Assembly (NCBI RefSeq): GCF_014637795.1
Contig: NZ_BMFD01000017.1
Location: 1 to 64,000 of the forward strand
Reading direction: 5' to 3'
Source of the DNA: Belliella aquatica
Lineage (GTDB): Bacteria > Bacteroidota > Bacteroidia > Cytophagales > Cyclobacteriaceae
Length of the DNA stretch: 64,000 nt
The position numbers and the translations under genes were made by a program. The notes under the pieces were generated by a model. That model searched no databases. It was given only the letters and a program-made list of their open reading frames with translations, and had not been told where the DNA came from. This document shows positions 9,499-18,376 of this stretch, piece after piece (position 1 is the stretch's first letter; every line of letters begins with the position of its first letter).

Positions 9499-10560
9499 AT
9501 GAAATCAAATATCATTCTATTTATTACAGTTGGATTTATAACACTGATTGTTATTTTAATCACCCATAAACCTAAAGTTAAAAGCAATTTGCCAGTTGGT
9601 TACAATGTTGATGATGCAAAACTTTGGGCTAACGCAAGGAACTTTTATTATCCATTAGAGCAAAACCCTGATGAACTAGAATCTGACCTTGAGCTTTTGG
9701 GTCAAATGCTTTATTTCGATACTCGGTTAAGTGTCAATGGGACACAAAGCTGTAACACTTGCCATAATTTAGATACTTATGGTGTTGACAATTTCTCTAC
9801 TTCATCAGGTGCCATTGAGGGGATGCAAGGGGATAGAAATTCACCTACTGTTTTGAATGCTTCGCTACATCAATCTCAATTTTGGGATGGAAGAGCCGCT
9901 ACTCTAGAAGAGCAGGCAAAAGGTCCAATACTTAATCCAGTCGAAATGGCAATTCCGCATGAAGGAGTTTTACTTGATAGACTCAAAGATGTGAAAGAAT
10001 ACGTCGAACTCTTTGAAAGTTCATTTCCAGAACATACTAATGCTATTACCTATAATAATGTAGCAACGGCAATAGGCGCTTTTGAAAGGAGGTTAACTAC
10101 AAGATCAAGGTTTGATGATTTCATGGCTTTAGATTTTGAAGCTTTAAACATTCAGGAAAAGAGAGGATTGAAGGTGTTTTTAGAGGCTGGCTGTCAAAGT
10201 TGTCATGATGGTGTTGCTTTGGGTGGCGTACAGTTTAGAAGATTCGGAGAAATGCTTGATTATACAAAGGTTGCTCCGCAAATTAATATGGATGAAGGGA
10301 TGTATAAACTTACTCAAAACCCTGGAGATCTGTATAAATTCAAAGTACCTTCCTTAAGAAATATAGAAAAAACGTATCCTTATTTTCATGATGGGAGTGT
10401 TTGGGATTTGGAAGAATCTGTAGATATAATGGCAAAAACACAGCTTAACAAAACATTATCTGAAGATGATTTAAAACATATTTCGATTTTCCTAAAATCC
10501 CTTACAGGAGAAGTTTCGGAGTCCATTAAATCTATTCCGACCATACCTGCATTTCGTTGA
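9499..10560 (+). CDS. Diheme cytochrome c peroxidase (CcpA/MauG family)
   Basis: 353 aa. An N-terminal hydrophobic segment (residues ~5-22) serves as export signal or membrane anchor, placing the enzyme in the periplasm. Two heme-c attachment motifs are visible: CNTCH at 85-89 and CQSCH at 232-236, in the normal spacing for diheme peroxidases. Other family blocks are present: DTRLS before heme 1, QFWDGRA..LEEQAKGP near 127-145, F-K-V-P-S-L-R-N with PYFHDGS near 281-300. The enzyme reduces H2O2 to water with electrons from small c-type cytochromes. It is a single gene flanked by non-coding repeats. The upstream palindrome suggests control by a CRP/FNR-type regulator, in keeping with oxygen-limited expression of such enzymes elsewhere. 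Confidence 0.94.
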   Translation: MKSNIILFITVGFITLIVILITHKPKVKSNLPVGYNVDDAKLWANARNFYYPLEQNPDELESDLELLGQMLYFDTRLSVNGTQSCNTCHNLDTYGVDNFSTSSGAIEGMQGDRNSPTVLNASLHQSQFWDGRAATLEEQAKGPILNPVEMAIPHEGVLLDRLKDVKEYVELFESSFPEHTNAITYNNVATAIGAFERRLTTRSRFDDFMALDFEALNIQEKRGLKVFLEAGCQSCHDGVALGGVQFRRFGEMLDYTKVAPQINMDEGMYKLTQNPGDLYKFKVPSLRNIEKTYPYFHDGSVWDLEESVDIMAKTQLNKTLSEDDLKHISIFLKSLTGEVSESIKSIPTIPAFR

Positions 10561-10877
10561 ATTTCGGTTTTTATTAATTAGAGTGTTTAGTTTACAATTT
10601 TAATAAGTCTGGATGCTTACTAACTAAGGCCAATTAAATCTATTTTATATATGACCTGTATGATGTTGGATATGGAAATTTTGTTTTGCCTAACATTATA
10701 ACTAGGAAATACAACATCCAGCCTCCTTGACTATTTTCAAATTGTTTGATAAGATGATCATTTTCAGATATATCTATTTTTTTGTTTAGATATATCCGCT
10801 TTTGCGCCAAAAGCTGCATAAAAAAATCTAATTACTACAGTTGATTGTTGTGGACTACACCAATGAGCATAAGCTGT

Positions 10878-10966
10878 TGACACTTGCGTGCTTCTTCAAC
10901 AATTAACAGCAACATTATTTGTGATAAATTTACATTCTGGTGCCATTTTGGAAAATCATATTTTTG
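10878..10966. repeat. R1-related element, diverged copy 4
   Basis: GCTGTTGACACTT at the left, TTATTTGTGATAAATTTACATTCTGGTGCCATT internally and GGAAAATCATATT at the right match other R1 copies, with an insertion and changed arms. It directly abuts the 3' end of the YdeI-like remnant, as copies near 16.0 and 23.9 kb do. The rest of 10561-10877 shows nothing recognisable. Confidence 0.5.
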
Positions 10967-11001
10967 TTTAAAATTTTGAGAAATCCTTTTAATAACAAGT
11001 A

Positions 11002-11184
11002 CTAACTCCCTTTCAGTTTTTCTCTTTTTGTCGACATCTCAACAATTTGTTCAATTTTTGATATGCAAGTTTTCTTACCGCATATACTTAATTTTTCTAA
11101 TAATTTGAATTTATCTACCTTAGATTGCTTAGAGTTATCGTTTTTCCTACAATCCATTGGTGTTAGTTTTACCATAATGCACAC
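11002..11184 (-). pseudogene. YdeI/OmpD-associated-like C-terminal remnant, copy 1
   Basis: The minus frame ends ...ISKIEQIVEMSTKREKLKGS, matching copy 2 (ISRIEQIAELSAKREKLKGS at 16062). The upstream part of this 60-aa ORF diverges from copy 2, so the ORF is a chimera of remnant and unrelated sequence. The family assignment (YdeI/OmpD-associated, 'bacteriocin-protection' proteins) rests on the ..RYIKLAKTEKT.ISRIE.. pattern in the better copy and is moderate. The interval 11185-11455 downstream towards hipT holds nothing I recognise. Confidence 0.5.
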
Positions 11185-11455
11185 GATAACTGATTAGTTT
11201 GAAGTGGTGAAAGATTAATTCTGTCAATTTTAACCACAATACCAAATTGGTCAGTATAGTCAGATTGAAAGAATCTATTTAATATCTCTTTGCAAACTCA
11301 GCAGCTACATTCATCTTGATTTTAATTGACGAACCAAGTAGGTTTTGAAATTAATCAGCACTATTTTATTAGGCCATTTCTCTTTGGGCTAAATGTTATC
11401 TATAGTACTTGATAGCATTAAGACTCAAATTCAATATCATTTATAAATTCATATC

Positions 11456-12463
11456 TTATACTTTATTTAATTGTTTTAAACGGCTCTGATATGACTGGAA
11501 ATAATTTCTTTTAGTAGTATCATTTAGAAAGGAAGCAGCGACCATTTTTTCAACAAAATCAGATTTGGAAATCATCAATATCATAATATTTTGAAAAGTT
11601 TTTTCATTGATTTCTACTTTCTCTGCTAGTTTGGCAAATTGCATCGCGATATTGCCTTGGGCTAGATTTCTAGGCATCAGACCATCGTCTAATGCAAAGT
11701 CTTTATCATCTATGTGAATACGGCTATTAAGCAAGTCATAAGCTGGACTTAGTCGATAATCTCCAAAAGGGGTTTCTAATATAGAGAAATTTTTAAAGTG
11801 TGCATCTCCATTTGAAAAGAGATAATTAAAGATAAGTATTTTTAAAAGTTTTGGTGCATCTATCTTGTAAGTTGTTAAATAGTTGCGCATTAATTCAAAT
11901 ATGTCTAAATAATTCCCCAGATACTTATAATTTTCTCCATGGGTTTGTGGGGTTCTTTTTGCTAGGGAAGCAAAGTCATCCTGAGCTAATTTTTGTGCTT
12001 GCCCAGTAGGTAGGGAGCCAACTTCTTTTACGTCAAATCTTTTGGTAATGTAGGCAGGTGTACCATCTTTAAAAAATATTAGAGCATTTTCTGCGGTCTC
12101 TATTCCATAAACCTGTCTTGCAATTTGCATAGTTAAATGTTCATTGGCAGGCATTTGATCTGGCTTTTTACCTGCCCCCGGAATTGGTTTCAGAATATAG
12201 GTACCATGTTCATCTTCATTTGAAAGCCTTAGCTTGTTTTTGTCAAGCAATACAGAAAATTTTTCTTGTACACCTGAAATCGACATGCGTTTTCTATTCT
12301 TTTCAAACAGCTGATCGGTGTCTGGGTTGGATGCTGGAGAATCATAAGGTAAAACATGATGTACTTTCTTGCCTTGAAAAACTCTATTCAGAGCAGTTCT
12401 GCTATACGTATCAAAACCTTCAGATAATGTTCCTGGACAATATTTAATTTTTGGCAAACTCAT
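11456..12463 (-). CDS. hipT: HipT/HipA-type serine/threonine kinase toxin (lacks N-subdomain)
   Basis: 335 aa, beginning directly with the kinase core; the N-subdomain-1 of canonical HipA (~440 aa) is a separate upstream gene. The glycine-rich loop contains S61-I-S63-G-V-Q-E-K, the SIS autophosphorylation motif described for HipT of the tripartite HipBST system. Kinase residues are present: Lys92 in YILKP, D220 and N225 in the catalytic loop GDAHFKNFSIL, and D243 in LSPAYDLLN. HipA kinases phosphorylate aminoacyl-tRNA synthetases (HipA: GltX; HipT: TrpS) to arrest translation. The target here is unknown. Its ATG overlaps the hipS stop by one base (TAATG), indicating coupled translation. The last gene of the operon. 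Confidence 0.9.
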   Translation of the reverse strand: MSLPKIKYCPGTLSEGFDTYSRTALNRVFQGKKVHHVLPYDSPASNPDTDQLFEKNRKRMSISGVQEKFSVLLDKNKLRLSNEDEHGTYILKPIPGAGKKPDQMPANEHLTMQIARQVYGIETAENALIFFKDGTPAYITKRFDVKEVGSLPTGQAQKLAQDDFASLAKRTPQTHGENYKYLGNYLDIFELMRNYLTTYKIDAPKLLKILIFNYLFSNGDAHFKNFSILETPFGDYRLSPAYDLLNSRIHIDDKDFALDDGLMPRNLAQGNIAMQFAKLAEKVEINEKTFQNIMILMISKSDFVEKMVAASFLNDTTKRNYFQSYQSRLKQLNKV

Positions 12464-12789
12464 TAATCTTCTAGTTTAAGAATTCTAACTGCACCTATGC
12501 TGTCATTTTTTGCAGTAGTCATCAATAAACCGAAGTGGTCTTCTCGATCGATTCTATTGAGTTTACAGACCACTTGCTTATTGGAACCTTCGGGAAGCAT
12601 GTTGTAAAAAAATGGCAACAGGTACTTAGAATGAAACTCTTTTTCAGTTTTAGGTAAGGTGAGACTGATGCTTTGCTTCCTGTTATTGGCTACCCAGTCA
12701 TCATGATAAAGAAATGAAAACGAACCATCATCATGTTGGGTCAAGATACCCGCTTCTTCATTCTTGAATAATACTTTGGCTTTTCTCAT
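12463..12789 (-). CDS. hipS: HipS-like protein (stand-alone HipA N-terminal domain)
   Basis: 108 aa covering only the HipA N-terminal 'couple_hipA' domain: ...GILTQHDDGSFSFLYHDDW, SISLTLPKTEKEF and the signature FFYNMLPEGSNK. In HipBST this small protein (HipS), not the HTH protein, neutralises the HipT kinase; in fused HipA it is part of the toxin. It overlaps hipB by 4 bp (ATGA) and hipT by 1 bp. Tight overlaps on both sides and intact frames argue for a true split gene rather than a frameshifted hipA. Confidence 0.88.
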   Translation of the reverse strand: MRKAKVLFKNEEAGILTQHDDGSFSFLYHDDWVANNRKQSISLTLPKTEKEFHSKYLLPFFYNMLPEGSNKQVVCKLNRIDREDHFGLLMTTAKNDSIGAVRILKLED

Positions 12790-13004
12790 TTAGTAGGTGT
12801 TACATTCTTTATTTTTAGGCAAACCTCCATACCCAACACATCTGATAGCTTATGCAATGTTAAAAGTGTTGGGTTTCCCTTTCCGCTTTCAAACTGCTTT
12901 ACTGTTCTCAATCCAACACCTGATAATTCTGATAATGTATCTTGTGTTACTTGTAGCGCTTCTCTGCGTTCTTTTATCGTTTTTATTAATTCTGTAAAGT
13001 GCAT
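12786..13004 (-). CDS. hipB: HipB-type XRE-family HTH regulator
   Basis: 72 aa, one HTH_3/XRE domain spanning nearly the whole protein: ERREALQVTQDTLSELSGVG then LRTVKQFESGKGNPTLLTLHKLSDVLGM, the classic helix-turn-helix of HipB. It is the first gene of the operon. It should bind the palindrome GCATTATTTTATGC just upstream of its own start and repress the operon, assisted by the downstream proteins. No partner toxin other than HipS/HipT is nearby. Confidence 0.9.
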   Translation of the reverse strand: MHFTELIKTIKERREALQVTQDTLSELSGVGLRTVKQFESGKGNPTLLTLHKLSDVLGMEVCLKIKNVTPTK

Positions 13005-13010
13005 TATATA

Positions 13011-13053
13011 GCATTATTTTATGCAAATATAAATCTAATTTTTAAAATTTCAA
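13011..13053 (-). promoter_or_regulatory. hipBST promoter and candidate HipB operator
   Basis: On the minus strand TTG (13053-13051), 19 bp, then TATATTTG (13031-13024) is a textbook Bacteroidota -33/-7 promoter. Abutting it is a near-palindrome GCATTATTTTATGC (13011-13024), 7 bp upstream of the hipB ATG, positioned where a bound repressor would block initiation. Confidence 0.65.
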
Positions 13054-13255
13054 TAAAAAGAGCGGTAAATCGCACTATACTGTTCAAGTATTGATTTTCA
13101 TTAGATAATTACTATAAGAAGTGTATTTTAAAGCACTATTATACAGGTAAAAAGAATTTGTCTTGGTATTGGGAGAATTGCTGGTACTTAAATATTAATC
13201 TAAAATTTCTATTGTTATTGATAGAGAGCCAATGATACAAATCAAACCTAAATAG

Positions 13256-13480
13256 TGGGTCAATCCCGAAAGTGGGATAGGATATCCGCTGGAATATTCA
13301 AAGAATACATCATTTATTTACCTTTAGTACCCAAGATGATATTCCAAATGATCTCAGCCAGCATTCGAGAATACAAATAAGGATAACCCCGACAAAAATA
13401 ATCGAAGGTTCACTACCTGTCCTGATAGTCAAGCGCATCGGCATATGTTCTACGAGTGGTTTAGGCATGAGATTTCACAT
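13256..13480. repeat. R2-like block plus a diverged repeat shared with 14.1 kb
   Basis: GGGTCAATCCCGAAAG...GGATAGGATATCCGCTGGAATATTC (13257-13303) matches the R2 motif blocks near 50.2, 53.5 and 57.5 kb. The following segment (AATGATCTCAGCCAGCATTC near 13344, GGTTTAGGCATGAGATTTCA near 13459) is repeated in diverged form at 14090-14250, so two related copies flank the lipoprotein gene. No gene is recognisable in 13054-13500. Confidence 0.55.
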
Positions 13481-13500
13481 TACTTCAACTGGCAAAAGTT

Positions 13501-13899
13501 TTATTCTAAATCCTCGTTATTGATTTCATATTCGTATTTAAAAAATCTTTTTGAAGGTTCTCTTAACAACCAATACTCTTCTATGTTATAGATGTTTTTC
13601 TCAATATCATTCGGTTTATAGACTTTTAAGATTTGTTTTTCATTATTTTTGACCACCACGGAATCATATTCAATTAAGCGAGGTTCGAGAAAAGTATTTC
13701 CAATTTCATAAACCGACTCAAAGAGTCTAGTTTCATTTTTAGGGATTACTAAAGTTTTGCTTAAGTCTTGGTCAAACGACACAAATTCAATAATTAAGTC
13801 CTGATTTGTAAGATTTTTGATATTAGCTTCCATATCAGCTATAGGGTCACAACTGCAAAAGATTATTATCGCTGTAAGTGTTATAAAGGTTCTTTTCAT
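13501..13899 (-). CDS. Hypothetical lipoprotein
   Basis: 132 aa from the ATG at 13899 (MKRTFITLTAIIIFCSCDP). An ATG six codons upstream exists but would put charged residues before the signal sequence. The signal peptide ends in a lipobox-like IIIFCS|C18, so the mature protein is predicted to be a lipid-anchored envelope protein. The remainder is a small beta-rich domain (IKNLTNQDLIIEFVSFDQDL...) I cannot assign. It is flanked on both sides by repeats, with no operon partner. Confidence 0.65.
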   Translation of the reverse strand: MKRTFITLTAIIIFCSCDPIADMEANIKNLTNQDLIIEFVSFDQDLSKTLVIPKNETRLFESVYEIGNTFLEPRLIEYDSVVVKNNEKQILKVYKPNDIEKNIYNIEEYWLLREPSKRFFKYEYEINNEDLE

Positions 13900-13935
13900 A
13901 AGGTTATGTTTTTCCATATTCTGACTGGCCTAACA

Positions 13936-14250
13936 CCCCCTCAATTTGAGCTGATTTCCATTTTTGATTAGTCAGACTGATTTATCGATTTGCTTTTTAA
14001 TTCTTCAATTTAACCCCAACTTTTTTTGATTCAAGAAAAGTTATCCTTCCTGATTATCTTATGGAATTACGTTTACTATCATACTTTAAATGATCCCAGC
14101 CTGCATTCGTGAAATCAAACGAAATCAAATCCATCCTGAACAATCAAGAGATTCACAGTCTCCCGATTTTTCTTCAAGATTTGGTTCTTCTGTGTAAAGT
14201 AACAGATTGTAAGAGGTTTAGGGGTGGGATTCTCCATTTACCTTCTCGAC
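13936..14250. repeat. R4 copy 1 plus diverged 14.1-kb repeat
   Basis: 13936-14025 (CCCTCAATTTGAGCTGATTT ... GATTAGTCAGA..GATTTATCGATTT) recurs at 54190-54280 and 56886-57000, each time just upstream of a minus-strand gene start. 14090-14250 carries the second copy of the AATGATCcCAGCCtGCATTC block found near 13344. No coding potential is seen. Confidence 0.65.
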
Positions 14251-14260
14251 GATGATGTCG

Positions 14261-15655
14261 TTATTTTTCTATTCTGTTTATTAATTCAATTCCTAAATCG
14301 TCAATGTTTTTGTTAATCTGAGCAACATTGGATAAAATTATTACTGCTTTCTTGTTTTCTACATCCATTGTCAATGATGAAGAATATCCGCCTGTTCCAC
14401 CATTATGCCAAAATAAGTCATTTCCACTTTTTGATTTCAAAATATGCCAACCTAAGCCAATTTTAAAATCCTTGTCAATCTCAAAAGTTGGTCTCCTTGT
14501 TAATTCGAGTTCCTTGTTTGTGTCGTCAAATTGGGCAAACACAAATTTTGTTAAATCCTGTGTTGTTGATAAAATCCCACCACATCCAAACAGCATATCA
14601 AAGTCCCAATTAGTCACGATATTTCCTTTTTTGTCCATTCCTTTAATAAGTCGGTTTTCCAAGTTTTTAGAAGTCGTAAACGAATTGTTCATATCGTACT
14701 TTTCAAAGACTTTCTTTCGTAATAAATCCTGAAATGTGGTTTTTTGAGAAATGCCCAAAGTGTGTCCCAATAATCCTGTTCCTAAGTTTGAATAGGCATA
14801 AGATTCTGAAGGTTCGCTATTGCGTCTTAATAAGCTTTTTAAGTATTCTTCGATTTCTTTATCTCCATAATTTTTGTAGGGATTGGACGTGTTTGATAGA
14901 TCCAAATTTTCAGGTAGACGAGCCACACCTGATGTGTGATTAGCCAAACTTTCGAATGTGATTTTGATATTGTCCTTAAAGTCAGATGGATAAAATGTAT
15001 TGATTTCATCCGTTAGTTTGATTTTTTCATCCTTGACCAATGAAGCTAAAACGGTTGAAGTAAAGACTTTAGTTATTGAACCGATTTCAAATATTCCGTT
15101 CTGATTTTCAATTGATTTAATAGTTTCGTCAATTCTTATAACTCCATAATAATCAACCTTACCGTTTTGAATTACGGCAATGGAAAGTTGAGTGTTATTT
15201 GGTAGGTTATTGGTTTTTGAAAATATGATTTCAGCAATTTCATTTGGGTAGTTGTCTAATGCATTTATGTTTGCACTTTCAGTTGTTTCAGGTTCTTCAT
15301 AAGGTTTTATAAGCAATCCGGCTATTTTGTTTTTGTCGTCAAGCGTGATATAAATTCCTAAAACTGCTAGTTCAAATTGAGTCTTGTAAATGGCGCCGGT
15401 TCCGTCTTCGTTATTCACAAATTCCTTTTTCACTATTTTACCTACTTGAGTTTTTAAGCCTTTTAAAAATTGCCTGTTGTTTTCAAGCGGTAAAACTTCT
15501 TGCATTTCAGGCGAAAAGCTGTTAAAAATCTCATCATAAATTCCAGTGTTATAGTTCGATTGAAAACTGTCAATCACTTTTTTATAATTCTCTGTTTGGC
15601 CAAATAATGAATTGGTTACACAGATTATGAATAAAAATAAAAGTATTCTTTTCAT
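14261..15655 (-). CDS. Exported serine hydrolase, beta-lactamase/penicillin-binding fold
   Basis: 464 aa from the ATG at 15655 (MKRILLFLFIICVTNSLFGQ, a clean signal peptide); a TTG/ATG further upstream adds 13 unlikely residues. Residues ~20-115 form a DUF3887-like small domain (ENYKKVIDSFQSNYNTGIYD...), and ~150-460 a class C beta-lactamase-like domain with S193-I-T-K196 (SxxK nucleophile motif in FEIGSITKVF), Y-S-N in ESYAYSNLGTGLLG, and HNGGTGGYSS in place of KTG. Such periplasmic enzymes are usually esterases or D-aminopeptidase-like hydrolases rather than true beta-lactamases; the substrate is unknown. No operon partner. Confidence 0.88.
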   Translation of the reverse strand: MKRILLFLFIICVTNSLFGQTENYKKVIDSFQSNYNTGIYDEIFNSFSPEMQEVLPLENNRQFLKGLKTQVGKIVKKEFVNNEDGTGAIYKTQFELAVLGIYITLDDKNKIAGLLIKPYEEPETTESANINALDNYPNEIAEIIFSKTNNLPNNTQLSIAVIQNGKVDYYGVIRIDETIKSIENQNGIFEIGSITKVFTSTVLASLVKDEKIKLTDEINTFYPSDFKDNIKITFESLANHTSGVARLPENLDLSNTSNPYKNYGDKEIEEYLKSLLRRNSEPSESYAYSNLGTGLLGHTLGISQKTTFQDLLRKKVFEKYDMNNSFTTSKNLENRLIKGMDKKGNIVTNWDFDMLFGCGGILSTTQDLTKFVFAQFDDTNKELELTRRPTFEIDKDFKIGLGWHILKSKSGNDLFWHNGGTGGYSSSLTMDVENKKAVIILSNVAQINKNIDDLGIELINRIEK

Positions 15656-15946
15656 TCGAGGTTTTGTTTTTATTATGCACTTAAACTTATACATAAGTCT
15701 GAAATAACCATACTTTTTTTAATAATAACAAACATGTCTGGTTTTACCAAACCTACTCATTCCCCTCCACTAAAAAACATCAACTGCAGGGCATTTAAGC
15801 AATTAAAAAAGCCCCATCTATGAGGATTTAAAAAAGTATTAGGGAGATTTTGATCAACATTCTATTAAATTTTTTAATGTATATCCACTTTCTTACCAGT
15901 AGCCATTTATAATATTGTATGAAGTTCATTACAATCAGCTGTGGTC

Positions 15947-16018
15947 TGTTGACAGTTGACTATTATCCGCATGATTATAAGTGAAATTTTCAAATACTGG
16001 TGTCAATGCGGATAATCC
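15947..16018. repeat. R1 palindromic element, copy 5
   Basis: CTGTTGACAGTTGACTATTATCCGCATG at the left and TGTCAATGCGGATAATCC at the right give 10-bp inverted ends (ATTATCCGCA / TGCGGATAAT). It touches the 3' end of the YdeI-like remnant. The stretch 15656-15946 contains no gene; TGAAGTTCATTACAATCAG at 15919 is shared with 7450. Confidence 0.8.
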
Positions 16019-16061
16019 TATTTTTATTTAGGTTTTTGAGAAATCCTTTTAATAACAAGTA

Positions 16062-16400
16062 CTAACTCCCTTTCAGTTTTTCTCTTTTTGCCGATAGCTC
16101 AGCAATTTGTTCAATTCTCGATATGCTAGTTTTCTCAGTTTTTGCAAGTTTAATATACCTCAATACAAACCTTTTATTAGAATCATTTATGTTATAAAAA
16201 AAACTCAAAGGCTCCTTCACATTTCTTCAATGCTTTTTGCAGGTCTTCTGGAATGACCAAATTGTCAACATTCTTCATAAAATCCCATAAGTCAGTCTGC
16301 TTAGAAAGCGTTATAGATGGGAATCAAGCTTGATAAATTTTCCCTTCCTCAATTAACATATTTGCACGATCTTTATAAGTATTTTCCCAATGCACTACTT
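16062..16400 (-). pseudogene. YdeI/OmpD-associated-like pseudogene, copy 2 (best preserved)
   Basis: The minus strand reads, with stops and frame slips, HWENTYKDRANMLIEEGKIY, then LVIPEDLQKALKKCEGAFEF, NKRFVLRYIKLAKTEKTSIS and RIEQIAELSAKREKLKGS ending at TAG 16062. The last block has the form of the YdeI C-terminal domain (phenylalanine-rich 'ExFF' helix, then [RK]-x-x-Y-[IV]-x-x-AK-x-x-x-TR-x-x-RI). At least one in-frame stop and one frameshift separate the parts. Related 3' ends occur at 11002 and 24005. Confidence 0.6.
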
Positions 16401-16524
16401 TAGGGGGGAGGGGAGATTAACTGCATCGTTTTGATATCTTCTAGTTTTCTTGATTTGACCTTTTAATTAGAAGTAAGATATTTAGGAACTGGATTCATTG
16501 CTAATATTTAGTTTAAATGAAAAT

Positions 16525-16911
16525 TTAACTACCTGCTAAAATTTCAATTACATTTATTTTGCTCAAAGGTTTTTCATAAAATCCCTTAACGAAGTGATAC
16601 TGCTTCGATTTTATTAGATCACTTTGATCTGTTGATGATGATAAAATATAAAAACTGATATGATGGGATGCTTCCAACTGATTTGATTGAATAGCTTCCA
16701 AAAATCCCCATCCGTCTAATACGGGCATATTCAAATCTAAAAGAATGATGATTTCAGATTCATCTTTATTGTGTAGTTTTAATTTATTCAAGCCTTCTAA
16801 TCCATTTTCGCAATGAACAAAATTCAAGGAACGATCAAAATTAGAAATCATTTTTTCAGAAATTAACCGAAAAAGAAGATCATCATCAATTATAAAAACA
16901 GTTTTACTCAT
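16525..16911 (-). CDS. Single-domain response regulator (CheY-like)
   Basis: 128 aa, one REC domain. Acidic pocket D9-D10-D11 in FIIDDDLLF, phospho-acceptor D59 in IILLDLNMP, T/S switch in YILSSSTDQ and conserved Lys in GFYEKPLSK. There is no output domain, so it passes phosphoryl groups or signals by protein contact. It is the last gene of a four-gene kinase operon and overlaps the preceding gene by 8 bp. Its direct input is probably the kinase at 18373-23271 or the DHp-like module of its neighbour. Confidence 0.92.
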   Translation of the reverse strand: MSKTVFIIDDDLLFRLISEKMISNFDRSLNFVHCENGLEGLNKLKLHNKDESEIIILLDLNMPVLDGWGFLEAIQSNQLEASHHISFYILSSSTDQSDLIKSKQYHFVKGFYEKPLSKINVIEILAGS

Positions 16912-17914
16912 TTATTTTATCAATATTTATTTGTTGTGCTTCTTCAACAATTTTTTTAATAACTCCGTCCATCTCATCTGTTGAGTCCCTTAGTTTTTTA
17001 AGCCAGAATAATATGTCATCTAAATTATCTTTTTCAGCTTCTATTAAATTGATAATCCCCAAAATTCTTGAGAGGGGAGCCCTAACCACATGTGACTGTG
17101 TCCAAGCAATATTCTTGAGTTTTTCGTTTTGTTCCTCAATGGTCCGAATATAATTAATGATTGTAGTAAGATCAGTTGCTTGGACAATAATTCCAAACTT
17201 TTCAGTGTTAAACAGAATCTTTTTTATGGATAACTTAACCTTAATTTCTTCACCATTTTTTTTTCTTTGGGTAAACTGATTGTTAGATTTATTCGTGGAT
17301 TCGTTTTTAAGTTTGGCTTCTAACAATAAGCTGTCTTGAGTTGGGTGTAGATCCATAAATGAAAGGGATAAACACTCCTCAATTGTATATCCGTATTTTT
17401 CAATTGTAGCTTCATTAACATCTAAGATTTTTAAATTTTCTGGATGAAGTAACCACATCGGTTGGGGACTAAGATTAAACAGATTTTTGTAGTTTTCTCG
17501 TTCACCTTCTAATTGTTTTCTAAAGTTTTTTCTAGACTGAGCAAATGAAATACTCTTTTGAAGTAAACTGGAATTAATTTCATCTTTAATCAAGAAATCA
17601 TAAACCCCCAATTCTAGACTTTGCTTTGCAAGATTCAATTCAGAATAACCCGTAAGAACAATAATAGGCGTATTTTGACTGATTTTTATAACTTCTGAAA
17701 CGAGTTCGATACCACTTAAATCAGGCAAGTTTAAATCAAGAAAAATCACATTGTAAAAGACATTTCTCTCTGACAAACACTTCTTTGCGGTATCAAAATC
17801 AGGACATTGTTTGATATCTATTTTTCTATAAGATTCAATTAGGAAGTCCTCTACAAGAATAAAGTCTCCTTCATTATCTTCTATTACCAAAATTGATAAG
17901 TTTTTAGTCATCAT
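16904..17914 (-). CDS. REC-PAS protein with an orphan histidine (DHp-like) module
   Basis: 336 aa. REC domain at 1-125 (IEDNEGD, phospho-Asp D60 in VIFLDLNLP, K110). PAS domain at ~140-255 (NLFNLSPQPMWLLHPENLKI). A coiled linker is followed by a histidine-kinase-like H-box, NIAWTQSHVVRAPLSRILGI with H275, and a second helix to the C-terminus at 336. No N, G1, F or G2 boxes follow: the gene stops where an ATPase domain would begin. H275 could be phosphorylated in trans and act as a phosphotransfer module. An 18-bp gap separates it from the upstream regulator, and it overlaps the downstream one by 8 bp. Confidence 0.88.
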   Translation of the reverse strand: MMTKNLSILVIEDNEGDFILVEDFLIESYRKIDIKQCPDFDTAKKCLSERNVFYNVIFLDLNLPDLSGIELVSEVIKISQNTPIIVLTGYSELNLAKQSLELGVYDFLIKDEINSSLLQKSISFAQSRKNFRKQLEGERENYKNLFNLSPQPMWLLHPENLKILDVNEATIEKYGYTIEECLSLSFMDLHPTQDSLLLEAKLKNESTNKSNNQFTQRKKNGEEIKVKLSIKKILFNTEKFGIIVQATDLTTIINYIRTIEEQNEKLKNIAWTQSHVVRAPLSRILGIINLIEAEKDNLDDILFWLKKLRDSTDEMDGVIKKIVEEAQQINIDKINE

Positions 17915-17932
17915 ATTTTGTTAATTAAGTTG

Positions 17933-18376
17933 TTATGCAGATAGTATGGTTAGCTGTAGCCAAAATTCCTCAATTTTTTTTATTGCAGCCAAGAAGTCAT
18001 CCATTTCTAATGGTTTTTTTATATAGCTATTACAATAGTTTTTATACGCACTTTCAACATCTTTTTGATTGGAAGAAGTTGTGAGCATGATCACAGGTAT
18101 TCTTTTTAAACTTTGATCATTTTTAATTTTTTCTAAAACTTCAAGACCATTATAGATCGGGATATTAATATCTAATAAAATCAAATCCGGCCTTTGAGCA
18201 TCCGCAAACTCACCTTCTTTATTCAAAAAATCTAAAGCTTCTTGCCCATTCCTTACTACACTTACCTTAATGTCAACTTTACTTTCTTCAAAGGCATCTA
18301 GGGTGAGCAAAATATCACCTTCATTATCTTCTACCAGCAGTATATGTGCTAGTTTTAAACTTCTTACGTTCATCAT
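17933..18376 (-). CDS. Rcp1-type single-domain response regulator
   Basis: 147 aa REC domain of the Rcp1/phytochrome-partner type: ILLVEDNEGDILLTLDAFEE, phospho-Asp D69 in LILLDINIPIYNG, T/S switch MLTTSSNQKD and the family's long beta4-alpha4 insertion before YIKKPLEM. Such regulators typically pair with PAS/phytochrome-rich soluble kinases. It overlaps the histidine-kinase stop by 4 bp (ATGA), so it is the most likely direct partner. Two adjacent ATGs exist (18376, 18373). Confidence 0.92.
   Translation of the reverse strand: MMNVRSLKLAHILLVEDNEGDILLTLDAFEESKVDIKVSVVRNGQEALDFLNKEGEFADAQRPDLILLDINIPIYNGLEVLEKIKNDQSLKRIPVIMLTTSSNQKDVESAYKNYCNSYIKKPLEMDDFLAAIKKIEEFWLQLTILSA

Noticed and set aside
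11456-12789. A frameshifted single hipA gene
   Set aside because: Both parts have intact frames joined by TAATG coupling, the small part ends and the kinase begins at the domain border, and the SIS loop fits the naturally split HipT type.
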